From assembly GCA_029204225.1 (NCBI GenBank), contig CM055114.1:12071113-12135112 (forward strand): a stretch of 64,000 nt of DNA, in the 5' to 3' direction. Made by a program: the position numbers and the translations under genes. The stretch is from Diphasiastrum complanatum. Its lineage: Eukaryota; Streptophyta; Lycopodiopsida; Lycopodiales; Lycopodiaceae. This document shows positions 36,460 to 49,100 of the stretch, piece by piece; positions within the stretch are counted from its first letter, which is position 1; the number at the start of each line of letters is the position of its first letter. The notes beneath the pieces were generated by a model, which worked only from the letters and a program-made list of their open reading frames with translations, was not told where the DNA came from and ran no database searches.

Positions 36460-36565
36460 TCAGGTGGAAAGGATTTCTCTTCTAGTCTTGAAGTTTTGAG
36501 TATGCCATACCAGTTTCATAGCAAAGGACAATAGTTTTAATTGCATGACAAGACAACATGCAAAT

Positions 36566-38365
36566 TCATGCTTCTACTCCTTTTTCTTCTTCCAAGGCAA
36601 TAATGGCACTGGTCTTCTTGAGGAGCCAAAATTGTTCGAGGTGGCTTTTACCTGGATTGACATTTGAGGAATAGAAATATTTCAAATACTCACCAAATGT
36701 GCTCTCTCTATACATGCAGCCACCTTTGATCAAGTTAGTTAGGGGAGCGATGCGAACGTCAAGTGATGGATTGTAGAATGAAGCAATGGATATGCGCCAT
36801 GCATGAGAGCTTGCAACCACCCGATGCTCGACACTTTTGTATCTTCCATTGGTCAAAACCTGAACGATATGGATGTCATGGCCTAATTTGTTAGCATTTG
36901 TGTTTGGCATCAAAAGAATCATTAACACATATTGACATATTGATATCATAATGTCTCAATAATGGCTTTATTGGAGATACCTGCATTTGGTCACCTAGGT
37001 TTACAACAAATGCACCTGCTAGAGGCTTCACAGACACCCAACAATCTTCATGAAGTACTTGCAACAATCCTGCTTCTGGTTTTGGGCTTTGTAGTAAAAT
37101 TGTAATTCCACCTGGATCCGAATGTGCACGCAATCCCATTGCGAGCTCAGGATTGGGGCATGGTGGGTAAAAATTGGTTCTCATCATTTGTAAATGATTA
37201 CCGAATGCCTTTTGCAAAAAGTCTTTATCCAACCCAAGACTATTAGAAATCAAAGAGAGAATCAACTTTGCTAACCTCCCCACCTCCTCGCTGAACTCTC
37301 GTGCTGTTTGACTACATCACATGCAATGATTCATTGTCATATATATGTATTATATTTTATTTTGAAATTTTACATAAAGAAAGGTGGTCTCTATAAAATG
37401 TATTGTACTTACCAATATGATGAAGGATTGATTGGCCACTCCTTATATTCTGGATTAGGATGGCAACGATATTGGAGGTAATCTATCCAATCCCAACTTT
37501 CATCTTTTGTGGGGTTTACACTGGTGCCATAGCGAATGTGTTTGGTAGTGTAATCCTCACTATAGTATCTCATCTTCTCCTCCATAGGCAGATTAAAAAA
37601 ATGTTGAACACATTCCAACATATTCTCCAACAAGGTAGATGATATATTGCCACCTACTACCTGAAACATGAATGTATAGTATTTAACATTATGAGGCATC
37701 AACTTACATTCTTTCATGTACTCATGAGGTCCCATGACACAAAAGTCATCAATTAAACATCTAATAAGTTTGAATTACACATGTTACCATATTCTTAGTT
37801 CAGCAAACACATACTGAAACTCATCTATGTTCCTAAGGTTTTCTTCAAAAAATAACTGTCTACTTGTTCAGGTATCTCAATCTCTCTCTCACTATCACTT
37901 TATATATAGATTTTTTAGAATATGCTTATAATTTCATATGTTTTCAAAACAACCATTCAATCATTTTCTCAAAAATGCATGTTTTTTGGAAGTCTAAAGT
38001 TAAGTGCAAGATAATTCGCTCAAGTATAACACAAAAGTATAATTTTTATGAAACATGAAGAGATATCTACTCAATTATAAGTATGATTTGAATCATAGAT
38101 TCACTAACTTGGAGGTGTGATTAGAAACACTCTAGCTACTAACCTGGAAGAATCCCCAATTTTCACAAGCATTGCGCACAGTTGCTACCATGGCATGTCT
38201 ATGAGGACCCACAAGTTCATCCAAATCAATAAGAGGAACTCCTCCTTCAGCTGATTCATGCACCCTTGTAGCACACAATTGTTGTTGCTTGGGTTTGATG
38301 TACTTATCTGGAACTCGACAAATGCCTTGATCAACGAGTGCCTTGACACCTACCATGGTGCTCAT
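36566..38365 (-). CDS. 2-oxoglutarate/Fe(II)-dependent dioxygenase, 4 exons
   Basis: A soluble DOXC-class plant oxygenase that would hydroxylate or desaturate a small metabolite using Fe(II) and 2-oxoglutarate; the substrate cannot be told. Exons: 38365-38144, 37660-37413, 37311-36981, 36859-36566, giving 364 residues with GT-AG introns and matching phases. The N-terminal DIOX_N part has PDKYIKP, VPLIDLDEL and ACENWGFFQ; the catalytic domain has H220 and D222 (RAHSDPGGITILLQ), H279 (SVEHRVVA) and the 2OG-binding R289 and S291 (WRISIASFYNP). MRTNFYPPCPNPELAMGLRA is typical of the family. Oddities: the usual VNHG after WGFFQ is replaced by VVGGNIS, and the exon 3 acceptor has a weak pyrimidine tract. 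A start at the next Met (38356) is equally possible. The gene resembles DMR6/flavanone-hydroxylase-like enzymes in layout, and appears intact. Confidence 0.88.
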
Positions 38366-38436
38366 ATGGCAACGTGAGTGCTCACTAGTGTTCTTACTTT
38401 TATGTTGCCAATATGAAATTTGACCATCAATATGCA

Positions 38437-38442
38437 TATATA
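38437..38442 (-). promoter_or_regulatory. Candidate TATA box of oxygenase gene
   Basis: The minus strand reads CACTATATATGC, about 70 bases upstream of the chosen ATG. A CCAAT word (38459-38463, plus strand) lies just beyond. This position also argues against the in-frame Met at 38437 as the start. Confidence 0.5.
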
Positions 38443-38479
38443 GTGCTTTTCGGTAGTACCAATCAAAGGGATATGATTC

Positions 38480-39749
38480 TCATCTACTATTTCTTGGTAT
38501 TATCAATTCGTGGAATCATATGTAATTGAATATAACTAGGTGAGCCCACCCCCAATACATCCACGCTTCATGCGTAGAAATATTAGCCATATATGAGAAT
38601 CATGAGAATATTAGCTTATGTTTGCTTTCTCACTATAAACTTAAATAAATCTAGTTGATTGTAGATTCCATAAAGCCCATGGGCTTTTGGGGCATCATGT
38701 CTAGGGCTCGTATGACTTGATTTAGTTGAAACATACATAGGAAATCACAATCATGGTTTTATGTGGACAAGGAGGCCTTCACCCCGACTTTTCTTGCAAA
38801 TGTCAATTTTTGTCTTCTTACATTGCTTCTCTTTTGGAATTTTCTACACAAATTGAATCTACTATTAGAACCTTTGTGTGGATGGTCAATGCCTCCGTGA
38901 AACATGTCAAATGTGGACATGTATTGAATGTTATATTGTCATGTACTACCAATACATAAGTGCTCATAAATGTATTAATACCTAATGTATGCTTTGTTGA
39001 GCCCACAAGGAATTATTAGCCTTAAGGATGAGGGTGGTTCCCTCTTTAGACCCCTCAAAGTACTTAAATTGGTCCATTTTATTTTAAATGATAGATATAT
39101 ATATATAAAGTTTTTTAAAGCTCTATTTGAACTTTCATTTGCACCGATTCGCAAGCAATTTGGATAAGAGATGCAAAAGTTATTGCAATTTTCTCAAAAG
39201 CTATAAGAATAGTTGACTACAATCTGCTTTTCAATTTTTTTTGAATTTTTTAGATCCAAAATGAATGTTCTATTTCGATTTTTTTATATAAAATTTTAGA
39301 GCAAATGTTGTCCTAGCTTTAATTTGATCCATATGGCCGGTCATTTGGATTAGGTCAATTGGATTAGTATTTAAGAAGTGTTGCAATTATTGTATTCTAG
39401 CTTAATTTTGCAAATATTGACATTTTGCGATTGACAAACATGCAAGTTTTGCGAGATCATAGTTTTAGGCATGATGTATATGATACTGTAAACAAATTGC
39501 TGCACGCAATCATACATCGAACTACTGCACACAATCGTACAGAATATTGAGAAAACTTGTAAAATCTTTCCATTGATTAGAACCCATAAATGTGACATGC
39601 ACACAAGCATATTTGAGAAACCTACAATATGCTTGTTGCTAGCCACTTGAACATGCAAAATGAAATGAATAGAATGAGAAAATTGAAAGCCTCAAGGGCC
39701 TATTGCCAACAGATTTCAATACGATTATGACTATTTTATGGGCCTTTAT
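38480..39749. other. Upstream of oxygenase gene, nothing recognised
   Basis: AT-rich. Short frames on both strands have no recognisable content. Confidence 0.5.
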
Positions 39750-39779
39750 CATTGTTTTGCGATCGTGGCTTGTGATGAG

Positions 39780-39960
39780 GTTTTTCAATGTATAGCCTTG
39801 TATTTACGAGCTCATCTTAAAGCCCTGTAGTTACAACTACTTAATAGGATCATCGTAAAGCCTCATAAATATGGCTGCTTTGGAAGCCTCATAATTACGA
39901 CTATCACAAGGCTTTACGATGAGTCCGTAAGCAGCCGTAATTATGAGGCTTTACGTAGCT
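39780..39960 (+). repeat. Array of CATCGTAAAGCCTCATAATTACG units, both orientations
   Basis: Units of roughly 35-40 bases with alternating orientation, for example ATCGTAAAGCCTCATAA, then CTTTACGATGAGTCCGTAAG. Adjacent inverted units could fold into hairpins. Confidence 0.7.
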
Positions 39961-40747
39961 TCTTCAGTGTAAAGTAGTTTTACCTTCTGGGAGAGGTTTC
40001 CAAAAGTTATCTCTCATCTGGTTGTTGAAGTTTTGCTACGGTAAGGACTCTCTGTGTTGCCTTTTAGCACCTTGTTGCCAACATATTTATCTACCAGATG
40101 CAGCCTCAAGCACGTGCTACATTTAGTGAAACAATGAAATATATGGATATCTGTCTCATGGCTTCATGGCTTCATTGTGTTGCTCATGCTTTGCTATTCT
40201 TAAGCAATGGAAGACCGTGTCATTAGCTTCTCACCCGACTTTTCACAACAGATGACCTATTTGGTGATGCATCATATAAAGCAGACACAATCAACCTCAT
40301 GTTTGATAATCTGAGATACGCATTCTATAACAACACTAGAAGAGCTCTATATAGCTTTCCAGTGAGATTATTGGATCCATTTTCCAAGCTAGTTGCTTCT
40401 TTTAGCACCACCTTTGCAACACTCATGAACGAAGAGATCAAAGATTTCAATGATAATCACTTGCAAAATGTCAATAATAATGATTTAATCTTGGTTCATT
40501 GCCCAAAATTGAACACACATTTCTTCGTACCTCGCACTTCCAAGTACTTCCAACATCCTGGGCACCATTACTATTAAAATCAGTAGCCAAAGTGTCTACA
40601 TTCAACAATGATGCATAACCACAAAGGACATTTTGCAGCAACTTAGTCATAGAATTAGTAAGTTAAAGTATGATTACAAGAGAGATTAAAAGATCTCTTG
40701 CATGTGTATATAAGTAGCATAAGTGCTCAACCAAAAAGAAAGTAAGA

Positions 40748-40877
40748 AGTCATGTACGCAAAGCAGTAGTAGTATACATCAAGCTCCTTCCACAGAGTAG
40801 AGAGAGTTTTAAAGTCATGTACGCAAAGCAGTAGTAGAATACATCAAGCTCCTTCCACAGAGTAGAGAGAGAAAATA
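40748..40877 (+). repeat. 65-base tandem duplication
   Basis: AGTCATGTACGCAAAGCAGT starts both copies at 40748 and 40813. Only one or two differences were seen. It lies within the right inverted-repeat arm and is absent from the left arm. Confidence 0.85.
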
Positions 40878-41013
40878 GAGAGAGACACTACTAGGATCAA
40901 GGATTTATATCATGATAGATTTAGCTATGTTAAATGCCTTGATATAAGATAGATTGATTGATAGATCTAGTGCATTTTGAGTATACTTTTTGATTGCTTT
41001 TTTTTTAATGTTT

Positions 41014-41017
<4 letters not shown>

Positions 41018-41067
<50 letters not shown>
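41018..41067 (+). repeat. (GA)n microsatellite
   Basis: About 25 GA units at the outer edge of the right arm, mirroring the (CT)n of the left arm. Confidence 0.97.
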
Positions 41068-41070
<3 letters not shown>

Positions 41071-41229
41071 ACGAAACATAGTTCCTCTTGCCAAAGCAAG
41101 ACCAAAAACCTTTATTCATAACCCAACAAAGTAAAACATAGCTGAAAGCATACACAATACTTCAAAGAAAGAAAGCACCGTATAATGAAACAAATTTCAA
41201 GACATCCAACTGGTACCTGCCACCATGCA

Positions 41230-41989
41230 AGTTAGCACAGAGAGTAATGCGATTCTCCCAGATCTGTCATCCGAATTCTTGGAATGGCATCCTCTTAGTA
41301 TCCTTTGTCAGTTCAATATTGTTGTTGAACAACAACGTATAATCAACGTAGAGTGTAATGAGGACAAGAAGTTGATTGATAACTTTGAAATATACATTAC
41401 AGTCTATAGAGTTTGGTTCAAATCAATGATTGATGAAGAATGTGTTGATTCGATGGAACCATGCTCTAAATGATTGTTTCAGACCGTACAAAGCTTTGTG
41501 GAGTTTGCATACCTGTTCTTCTTGACCATTGAGGATATAGCCTTTTGGCTAGATCATGTAAATGTCCTCCTTGATAACTCCATTGAGGAATGCCATTTGT
41601 ACATCCATCTGGTGTACCTCAAGATCTGTTGCAACAACATATGTTAATAGTAGTTGAATGGAAGTATTCTTGACAACCGGGCTAAACGTTTCGAAGTAGT
41701 CGATATTGGAAATTTGTGAAAACCCAAGTTACCATGAGTTGAGCTTTTATTTTGTCGATACTGCCATCTGCTTTGTATTTGATCTTAAAGATCCATTTGT
41801 AGTCGATTACCTATATGTTTGCTGACAGCTTGGTGATAGTCCATGTGTTGCTCCTCAACAATGAGTTGTATTCCTTGTTCGTTACTTCTTTCTAGAGATC
41901 CGAATCAACCTATGATATAGCTTCCTCAACTGTGGTTGGCTCCCGATTAGAATAGTGAGTGAACTCATTAGTATATCGGACAGGCTGAG
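41230..41989 (-). pseudogene. Copia RT fragment
   Basis: The minus strand encodes DLEVHQMDVQMAFLNGVIKE, GYILNGQEEQVCKLHKALYG and LKQ, the copia RT core. Upstream is DGSIDKIKAQL, the RVKYNxDGSI-type start, with frame changes and stops. Only about 250 codons' worth of RT remain. Confidence 0.75.
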
Positions 41990-42270
41990 TGTTAGAAATC
42001 AATGATAAACTTCATTGTTACACTTCTTAGTTACTGTTCACGATGTACTTTATTATTGACAGCTATTACCAGTTGTAACTAGCCATAGGCTAGTCTAGTA
42101 GTCTACTCCTAGGTTTTCTCTCTCTCTATCAGGGTTCAAGGTTTATTTGTACATTTTACATTCAGTATGCGATATAGATAGAATATTGAGTGAGAGTGTG
42201 TGTTCTTCTTCTGCCTTCTTTGGTGATTGCTTATGGTGAATGCTTGATGTTGCTTATCTAATTATTGACA
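41990..42270 (+). repeat. Copia LTR, 5' type
   Basis: Starts TGTTAGAAATC, ends ATTATTGACA, 281 bases, and abuts a perfect primer site. The left edge interrupts the minus-strand RT fragment. No downstream gag or partner LTR was found. Confidence 0.6.
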
Positions 42271-42282
42271 TGGTATCAGAGC
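42271..42282 (+). other. Copia primer binding site
   Basis: TGGTATCAGAGC, the exact initiator-Met tRNA complement seen in plant copia elements. Confidence 0.85.
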
Positions 42283-43560
42283 TGTGATAGTCCTGCGTGC
42301 CTGATAAGTGGATACAGCTTGTCACAGGCTCCGCAATGAAGTGAGAAAGTCCTTCACAGGAGGTGAAAGCTGGGAGAGACAAAAACGGCTGGAAGGAATC
42401 CTTTCTTGGTGTATTCTACAAGTTTTAGAGCTCAGAATCATCAGTGGGGAACGAAGACATAGTTTCGGAGGCATCAGAAAGGCCAGGGTAGCATCAAACA
42501 GATTGAAAATCTGTTGAGTGAGCATACTTTTACAATACTTCCCAGATTTTGTGAAAAGTGCCATTTGTGAGTAAACAAGCGCGATCAAACAACGATAGAG
42601 TGCATCAACATGGAAAGATAATCGAGTTAAGAATCTTGGCTACTATGGAGTTACGTCATGATTTGTTGAGGCTCATGAAATACAATTATATTTAAAGTAA
42701 ATCTAGCCTAATGATGGGTAGGTTCATGTCTCATTCGCAAAAATTGGATCAAATTTTGAAATTGGCTGCCATTGTATGGGGCTGGCCTTCGATTCTAGTT
42801 ATATTAAGCTATAAAACTACAAATACTTAAGAATGAAGTTTGTCATTACTTTTGGAAATTGATTGCAATATTGTGAATACATTATTTTAAAAATTATTCA
42901 TAATTTGTGAATATTGATTCTAAGATTGTGACGTGTTAAAAACCCAAATAAAAAAATAATTATTATTATTCGTAAATGGGTCATGAAACATAATTCTTGT
43001 GTCAATAGAAACCCATCTTATTCAAAGGGCATGTCACTCATCAATGTACTTTTAACTCTTATTGATTAGCAAATGGAAGTAACGTTGAAACATTTTCTAT
43101 AGCATATGAGGATATAAAGAATTGGGTGAAAAATGATGAACCTTGTGAGATATAAAAACTAAATCCAATTGCAAATTGTGTAAGAGAGAAAAGGAAGCAT
43201 TTCACAATGATAGATTTAGGGAAGTCCAAGATGTGCAAAATATAGATGTGAGATGGAAAACTTGTGCACAAACCACATTCTATATTGAGCATAAGCTCCT
43301 CCCAAATTAATCTATATATAGATGCTAATGCTAAAGCGAGTATCATATCATTCAAATTGTGTTGAGCATGTGGCCATTAAGATGATGGATCCCACATGCT
43401 TCATTGTCAATGTAATCGATTGGTCTTGATTGTGACCAATTGGCATAAGGAAGGTTGTTCACATCCAAACAGATGACATGTGGATTTCATCATCGCAGAC
43501 ATGCCATAAGCACCATAATAAAACACTATCTTACTAAAAACAAATTAGGTGCAAGCTTTA
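42283..43560. other. Unassigned, possible element leader
   Basis: The sequence after the primer site does not read as copia gag. The open stretch at 42308-42517 has no recognisable domain, and the rest is AT-rich with no gene seen. Confidence 0.4.
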
Positions 43561-43579
43561 TATGCCTTTCATGATCGGT

Positions 43580-44420
43580 CAAGAACCAAGTCTAATATGG
43601 ATGCAAGCAACAATGCTACCATTGTGGCATTGCGGCCCACACTTAGACTTTTGCTAGACCTATGATAGATATTGTTGTTGAATGAGAATGAACAAGAAGC
43701 AATTTAAATGATGTGTCTAGATAGAAAGATCCCACCTTTTGTTGATAAAAAAAATGAGGGAAAGTCCAAGGAGAAAACATTAAGGAAATGTCAATACCAA
43801 AAGTCAAGATAGAGATTCTAACCCAAGAGCAAGTACAAGCCAATATACCTACATAGTCAATTGAAAGTATTGAATAGTTGCAAATCATCGCTTGGTACTT
43901 TCAGGTTGTACATTGGACAAGGTAATCATTGTGATGTTGATACCTAAATGCAATAAAGAGAGAGCTTAAACATTGAATCGACTTGTACTCGATAGCCCTA
44001 CCAAGGTAAAACCCCTTGATCTATCTCAACTGGATGAAGAATAAAAACAATGGTAGGTGATGATGTGGTAGGGGGTGAGCTTATAAACTTAAAAAATTCT
44101 ATGCAAGTATCAAGACCATTTTGCTTTGAACTTGTAGTATAAAATGGGCATATGTCCTAAGGTGGTAGTACATATGATCCCACCCATGTAGTATGCTAAG
44201 ATAAGTAGGCATTATATGTCTATATGCTCAATCCAACTACAGAGCAATCAACAATTTTACTTTTTACTTCGATGATGGCTTCATCTATGCGATTGAGTAA
44301 GCTTTGTGAAATTTCATTCATCATGGTAGTCCCAAAGAAGAGTAAAAAGTTAAGGAACTACGTAGATTTCAAGCAGCTAAATGAGGTGATGTGCAAGGAT
44401 CATTTTTTTCTACCCTCCTA
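43580..44420 (+). pseudogene. Decayed Ty3/gypsy gag-RT remnant
   Basis: A zinc-knuckle relic QCYHCGIAAHT at 43611-43643 lacks its last Cys. At 44320-44418 MVVPKKSKKLRNYVDFKQLN and KDHFFLPS is the RT N-terminal core. Little else between is recognisable, so internal deletions are likely. Confidence 0.6.
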
Positions 44421-46156
44421 AGGACATGAATTATAGTAAAGGATAAAAGGAGTTCAACAACTACTTGATGAAAGAACTATGCTCACTAGAGGCAAAGATG
44501 ACGTTGCCAACACTAAGGAATATCTCTTAATTGCATTCCTTCCAAACACTGCAAAGCAACAGTAACCTCGAGGTTATTCTACAATTTTGTTGTGTCTTAC
44601 TGTAAATATTTTCCAAATCAATATCACTACAATTCACAAGTATTGTCTCAAACCTCTTTGTGAGCTTGCAAAATAGCAATTTGCGGTGAAATAAACCATG
44701 TACAAAAGTTTAGACTAGCACACAAACAACTTCAAATCGATTTCCCTTTGAGACCACAAGTGATTTGTAAAGTCTGGAAAGTAGGATTATACAAATTTAC
44801 AGTGTGATGTTTGGGATCTTAGAAATTTAGATTCCCAAGTCATGAGAGTATTCTATGATGCTTTATGGCTTAGATGTGTTACGTACAACTTCCACATGTG
44901 ATTAGGCATCTTGGTTTCCAAGGGGGCCTTGAACTTGGGATCAAAGAAACTTCAAATGCCAAGCTGCCCATATGTAGTTATGATAGGGACAACGCAACAT
45001 CCGCACAATACACATTTTCATTGCTTCTGATGTCCAATGGCCTTTTGTACAACTGTTGTTGCCCGCACATACAACTATCCTCCTAAACATTCAAGGACAA
45101 TAAAATGGGCCACCTCTTCCACACCCTAGAGACAACACCCTTCTCACAATTGTTCTCTTGCCACTCGAAGTATAACACAAGTCTTGTATGATGATCAATC
45201 CCGTATCTTTTGCAGATATAGAGCCAGTCATACAACTATCGATCGAGAACATAAGGCTCCTAAGGTGCCACTCAACTATCTCTCACTCATTTTGTTGATC
45301 AAAGGTTGGATGTGGGCAAACCCTCAGTGAAGGTGAGAATGACAACTATAGTAACTGAATATTATGAGTGAAGGAGCTTGATCACCAAAAGCAAAGAAAA
45401 AATCTAAAGCATTTGTTGACAAACACTTGCAGGGGAAATATGATAAAAGACGATGACAGAGTAGGACTTAGACGCATAATTTGAACTTGCAAAGTTGATT
45501 TCATTCTAAAACCAAGATTGGGTTGCACAGTAACAACCTTCAAAACCATCATTTATGCAATGACTTTGCCCTCCTCTATCATTCTCCTTGTTCTAGAAAT
45601 AATATGCTGAATTCCAGTTTTAGCCTGATTTGTTTTCAAAACAGTTTAAAGAAAATTTCCAAGATTCTGGAAGGGCATTCTGATGCAACTTAGGATCACT
45701 ATCAATACATGCACAGCAATCATAATGCATACTCTAGTAGCACTGGCAGATACAAATTTTGCCTGGAAAACAAGTAGTCTGATGGGTCACAACAATACAT
45801 AGTACCAATATTGGTTGACAACCCATAAATTTTTAAGAAGGTTAATAATTTAATGATACCTGAAAATTTCACTTTTCAACTTGGTATAAAAATCATCATC
45901 CATTATACAGGACTAAGTATTGCATCATATTAAAGGTTTTTTGAGTGGACTTGTCATAAAAACATGCTTTCAGATGTGCAACCTGTAAAAAAAGCCATCA
46001 CCTTGTTTTTCCAGGACATGGATAGATCATCATTAGTAAATCCAAATAAAGCATTCACAAAACTTCTGCTGTGAGAACATTCATTCTGGTGGAAGCAAAG
46101 AGGGAGGCAGCTCAACACTCTTCAAAGAAGTATTGACATAACAACCACTATTTGTA
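44421..46156. other. Intergenic, nothing recognised
   Basis: AT-rich sequence without a supported gene. It includes the HCF101 3' flank; no clear poly(A) signal could be placed. Confidence 0.5.
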
Positions 46157-49100
46157 TCACGTCGCTTTTGCTGCTTTCAAGGCTTTGGCATGAGTTAGTA
46201 GTGAAGCTGCAGCTGTTAGACCTGAATGTTCACTAGTTTGTCCTTCTGAGGTATTTTCCTTTGAGGCCAAGATCGGAGTTGTTGGTCTTATATTCTCATT
46301 TGTAGGTTCTGGAACATCCACCAGTCTTTCCAAAGCTTGTAACTGATCAAATGGAGCAATCTGATCACCCACCACAAGAAATGGCCAAAAACTGGTCATT
46401 GACAGAATAATTTCATTTTAAGGAATGCAGGGCTTTGGTAAAGTAGACATTAGAGAGCACACAATCACGTTTCTTCATAAACAGAATGACATTTTGCTTT
46501 AGTCAAGCAGTTTGCTGTCACAAGGTGCATCAAAAGACTGATAATCCTAGAAACCTGTCTGGGAACATGCACCCTTTTGTTCATGTATGCATGTAAAACA
46601 GAGATAGACTATGCAATTAAAAAAAATGCTATCCCATGGCATCCTATAGATTTCCAACCTAATCGGACCATCATTGTCAGCTATATGGTATTTTGACAGC
46701 TCTCCTTTAACATGTTTTAAAGAAGATATTCAGAGTCCACTCTTGCATAGATGAAGCATTCTCTTTATGGAGGCCGACAAGGAATATAAATCGGCATATA
46801 ATGTGCATTTGGCAGTTTGAGTTAGTACATAGCTTGGGAACATGCAATCATGATATTTTATCATCCTTCCGGCAGCTACTCAGTTATAAACTAATCCACA
46901 AAACCACACTGATAGAACTGAGATTACAAAGCTAACAAAATAGATAAATGAAGGTAGAACAAGCTGATAACTAGATAAACTAGGCTGCTACATGAATGCC
47001 AAATTCGCTTAAATTTGATTGACAATGATGTTAAGTCTAGCTATGCTAAAAGCTACTCTCTACATAATCAGCTATCAATAATAAGGTGCATGGGCCTAAT
47101 TAAGTTTGTTCTTGAGCTGGAATCAGGGCTAGCTCTGCAAATAACAACTGGTGACCAATTAATAGATGTCCGTAAAAGTGTCAGATACAAAATGAGTGGC
47201 TCAAAGGCCAAACAATACAGTCTAGTGTGAAACAACAACCAAAAAGAGTATGGAGGGCCAAGGTTCAAGTACTCTCAATAAGATGTCAGTGATGTTGCTC
47301 TCCGTAAAAATATGGTTTCATACCGTTGATGTAGTTATGAAGAGAGAGGGAGTAGAATATATTCATGAAGACCAGATCATGTTCTACTAGCCTTTGAGTG
47401 GTATACAAGTAGCCTCTCCTAAACAAATGCCATCTCGCAGCATGACCGTCATAGAAACTTCCTCAGTTTTTACATACAGCAAGTTGTAAGGCACTTAACA
47501 ATAGATCTGTGGTGATGCATGCGAACCTTTGCTTGGACAATAGACATGGGAATGCAAGGGTAAAGGTTGTCATCTATAAGAAAGATGGATCAAAGACCAT
47601 AGCACTTACAAGACTGACATGAAAGGTAGGAGTGACTGTGAACTGGAATTGATATGTAACTGGGGTGAATTAGGGAACAATCATCAAATGAGAATCACAT
47701 AGAACAATGAAATAGATAGCTGGACCACACTCGTAGATCGATCTCCTAGACAGATCCCAATACAATCAACAATAAGTTTAATAATGATGTCAAGTGAATA
47801 AGGATGGCAGCCTAGTAGCCCACAGGTGGCTTCCACAAAAAACTCCAATTCTCTGAGCAATCAACTGATGATGGCATAGCAATGATCCTATTTTTAGCCT
47901 CTGGCATCACTACAGATAGATTGCACACTCCTAGATACCCTTGCTCCAATCACAAGGCCCAATTATATGCAAACTACTAAATTGTCATTTTATGGACCCC
48001 AATGACCACATGACACAACAGTTTTGGGCACAAAGTGGGAGATGCTGCACGCGGAAAAGCAGAAAGTATTATGGATGTTAAACATATGACCAAAAATTAT
48101 GTACATTCAAGAAAGGTTGCTGAAGAATAGTAGTGGCTAAGGCTGCATTATCATGGCCATTGGCAAACACAAGGGTACATGTGACTCGTTAGTCCCTAAG
48201 GGGTCCCGGCAGGGTAACACTCAGCCCCGTAGTTTGGGATAATAACCCTTAGGTACTAGGATCTAGAGAGCTTGGTCTATATCCATATGGAGTGCCACTA
48301 AGTGGAGGGCACCCTTAGTTACTAAGGGTGGGTCCCTAAAGTTAGGTAGGACCTATGTACCACATGCACAGTATGCATGTGAGAGGCATCCACATGCACA
48401 GTGGTAGTGAGAGGTGTGCATGATCTCCTGGAGGTCTGGCACTGGTCCTATATGGTGGCCTGTGGGTGTAGAGCCAGGTACAGGATAGTGGGTGGAGATC
48501 CAGAGTTACTCTTCCATTGTGGTGGTCTTTGTCCTTTAATCCTAGTAGTGGTATCAGAGCATCGGGGGTCCTCTTGTGGGTCAGCGCATTCCCTTCCTCA
48601 ACAAGCGCTACCTTGCTGTCCAACCTTGCTGTCCAGCGATTGTGATTATTTTCCAGCACCTTTTTCTCCCTCAGTGCCATCAGAAAAAGGTTTTGGGTCT
48701 GGTTTTTCAGAGGTACGAGCTTCAGTGGTGGGCTCTCAGGTCTGCAGTGGCATCTGTGCAGGAATGTGTATCCATCACAAATAGAATCAGATTGTGATTC
48801 TAATCCGATTTTCTGAGGGTGCCAGGACCTGTTTTTTGGGAGCTGATAGTTGAGAATCCCAACGTGATCAGAATTGCATGCAAATTTGTGGACAGGTTCT
48901 GGAAACAACTCGCTGGAGGGTGCAGCAGATTTCATCCTGAAATCTATCGTTATTCTCAAGTTATTCATGCTCAAAGTCAGAAACCCTGATTTCTGGCCAG
49001 AATTGACCTTCTGAAGTTGAAGAAACTGCTGAGGATTTTCTGGAGAGTCGACTTGCGCAACCTAGTATACTGGAGGGCGCACTAGGGGAAAACGATCCCT

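Larger units (their letters stand above)
39760..41067 (-). repeat. Right arm of inverted repeat flanking the oxygenase gene
   Basis: In reverse complement this runs (CT)n, the shared unique block, a coding-like middle (plus strand 40299-40577 is open but unassigned), and a GTAATTATGAGGCTTTACG array at 39780-39960. It is longer than the left arm because the middle and array are less deleted. Confidence 0.7.

Noticed and set aside
38366-38437. Longer oxygenase start at the Met at 38437
   Set aside because: It overlaps the TATA-like box, and the 24 extra residues are unlike DIOX_N N-termini.
39780-39960. CRISPR-like appearance of the repeated 35-40 base array
   Set aside because: Units vary, alternate in orientation and lack uniform spacers; the window is eukaryotic.
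40299-40577. Plus-strand open frame as a gene
   Set aside because: It lies inside the right inverted-repeat arm, runs antisense to the arm's matched copy and has no recognisable domain.
48342-48974. A 210-codon minus-strand frame over the 5' LTR
   Set aside because: It covers the LTR and leader antisense and recurs in shortened form over the 3' LTR; it has no domain and is an antisense shadow.
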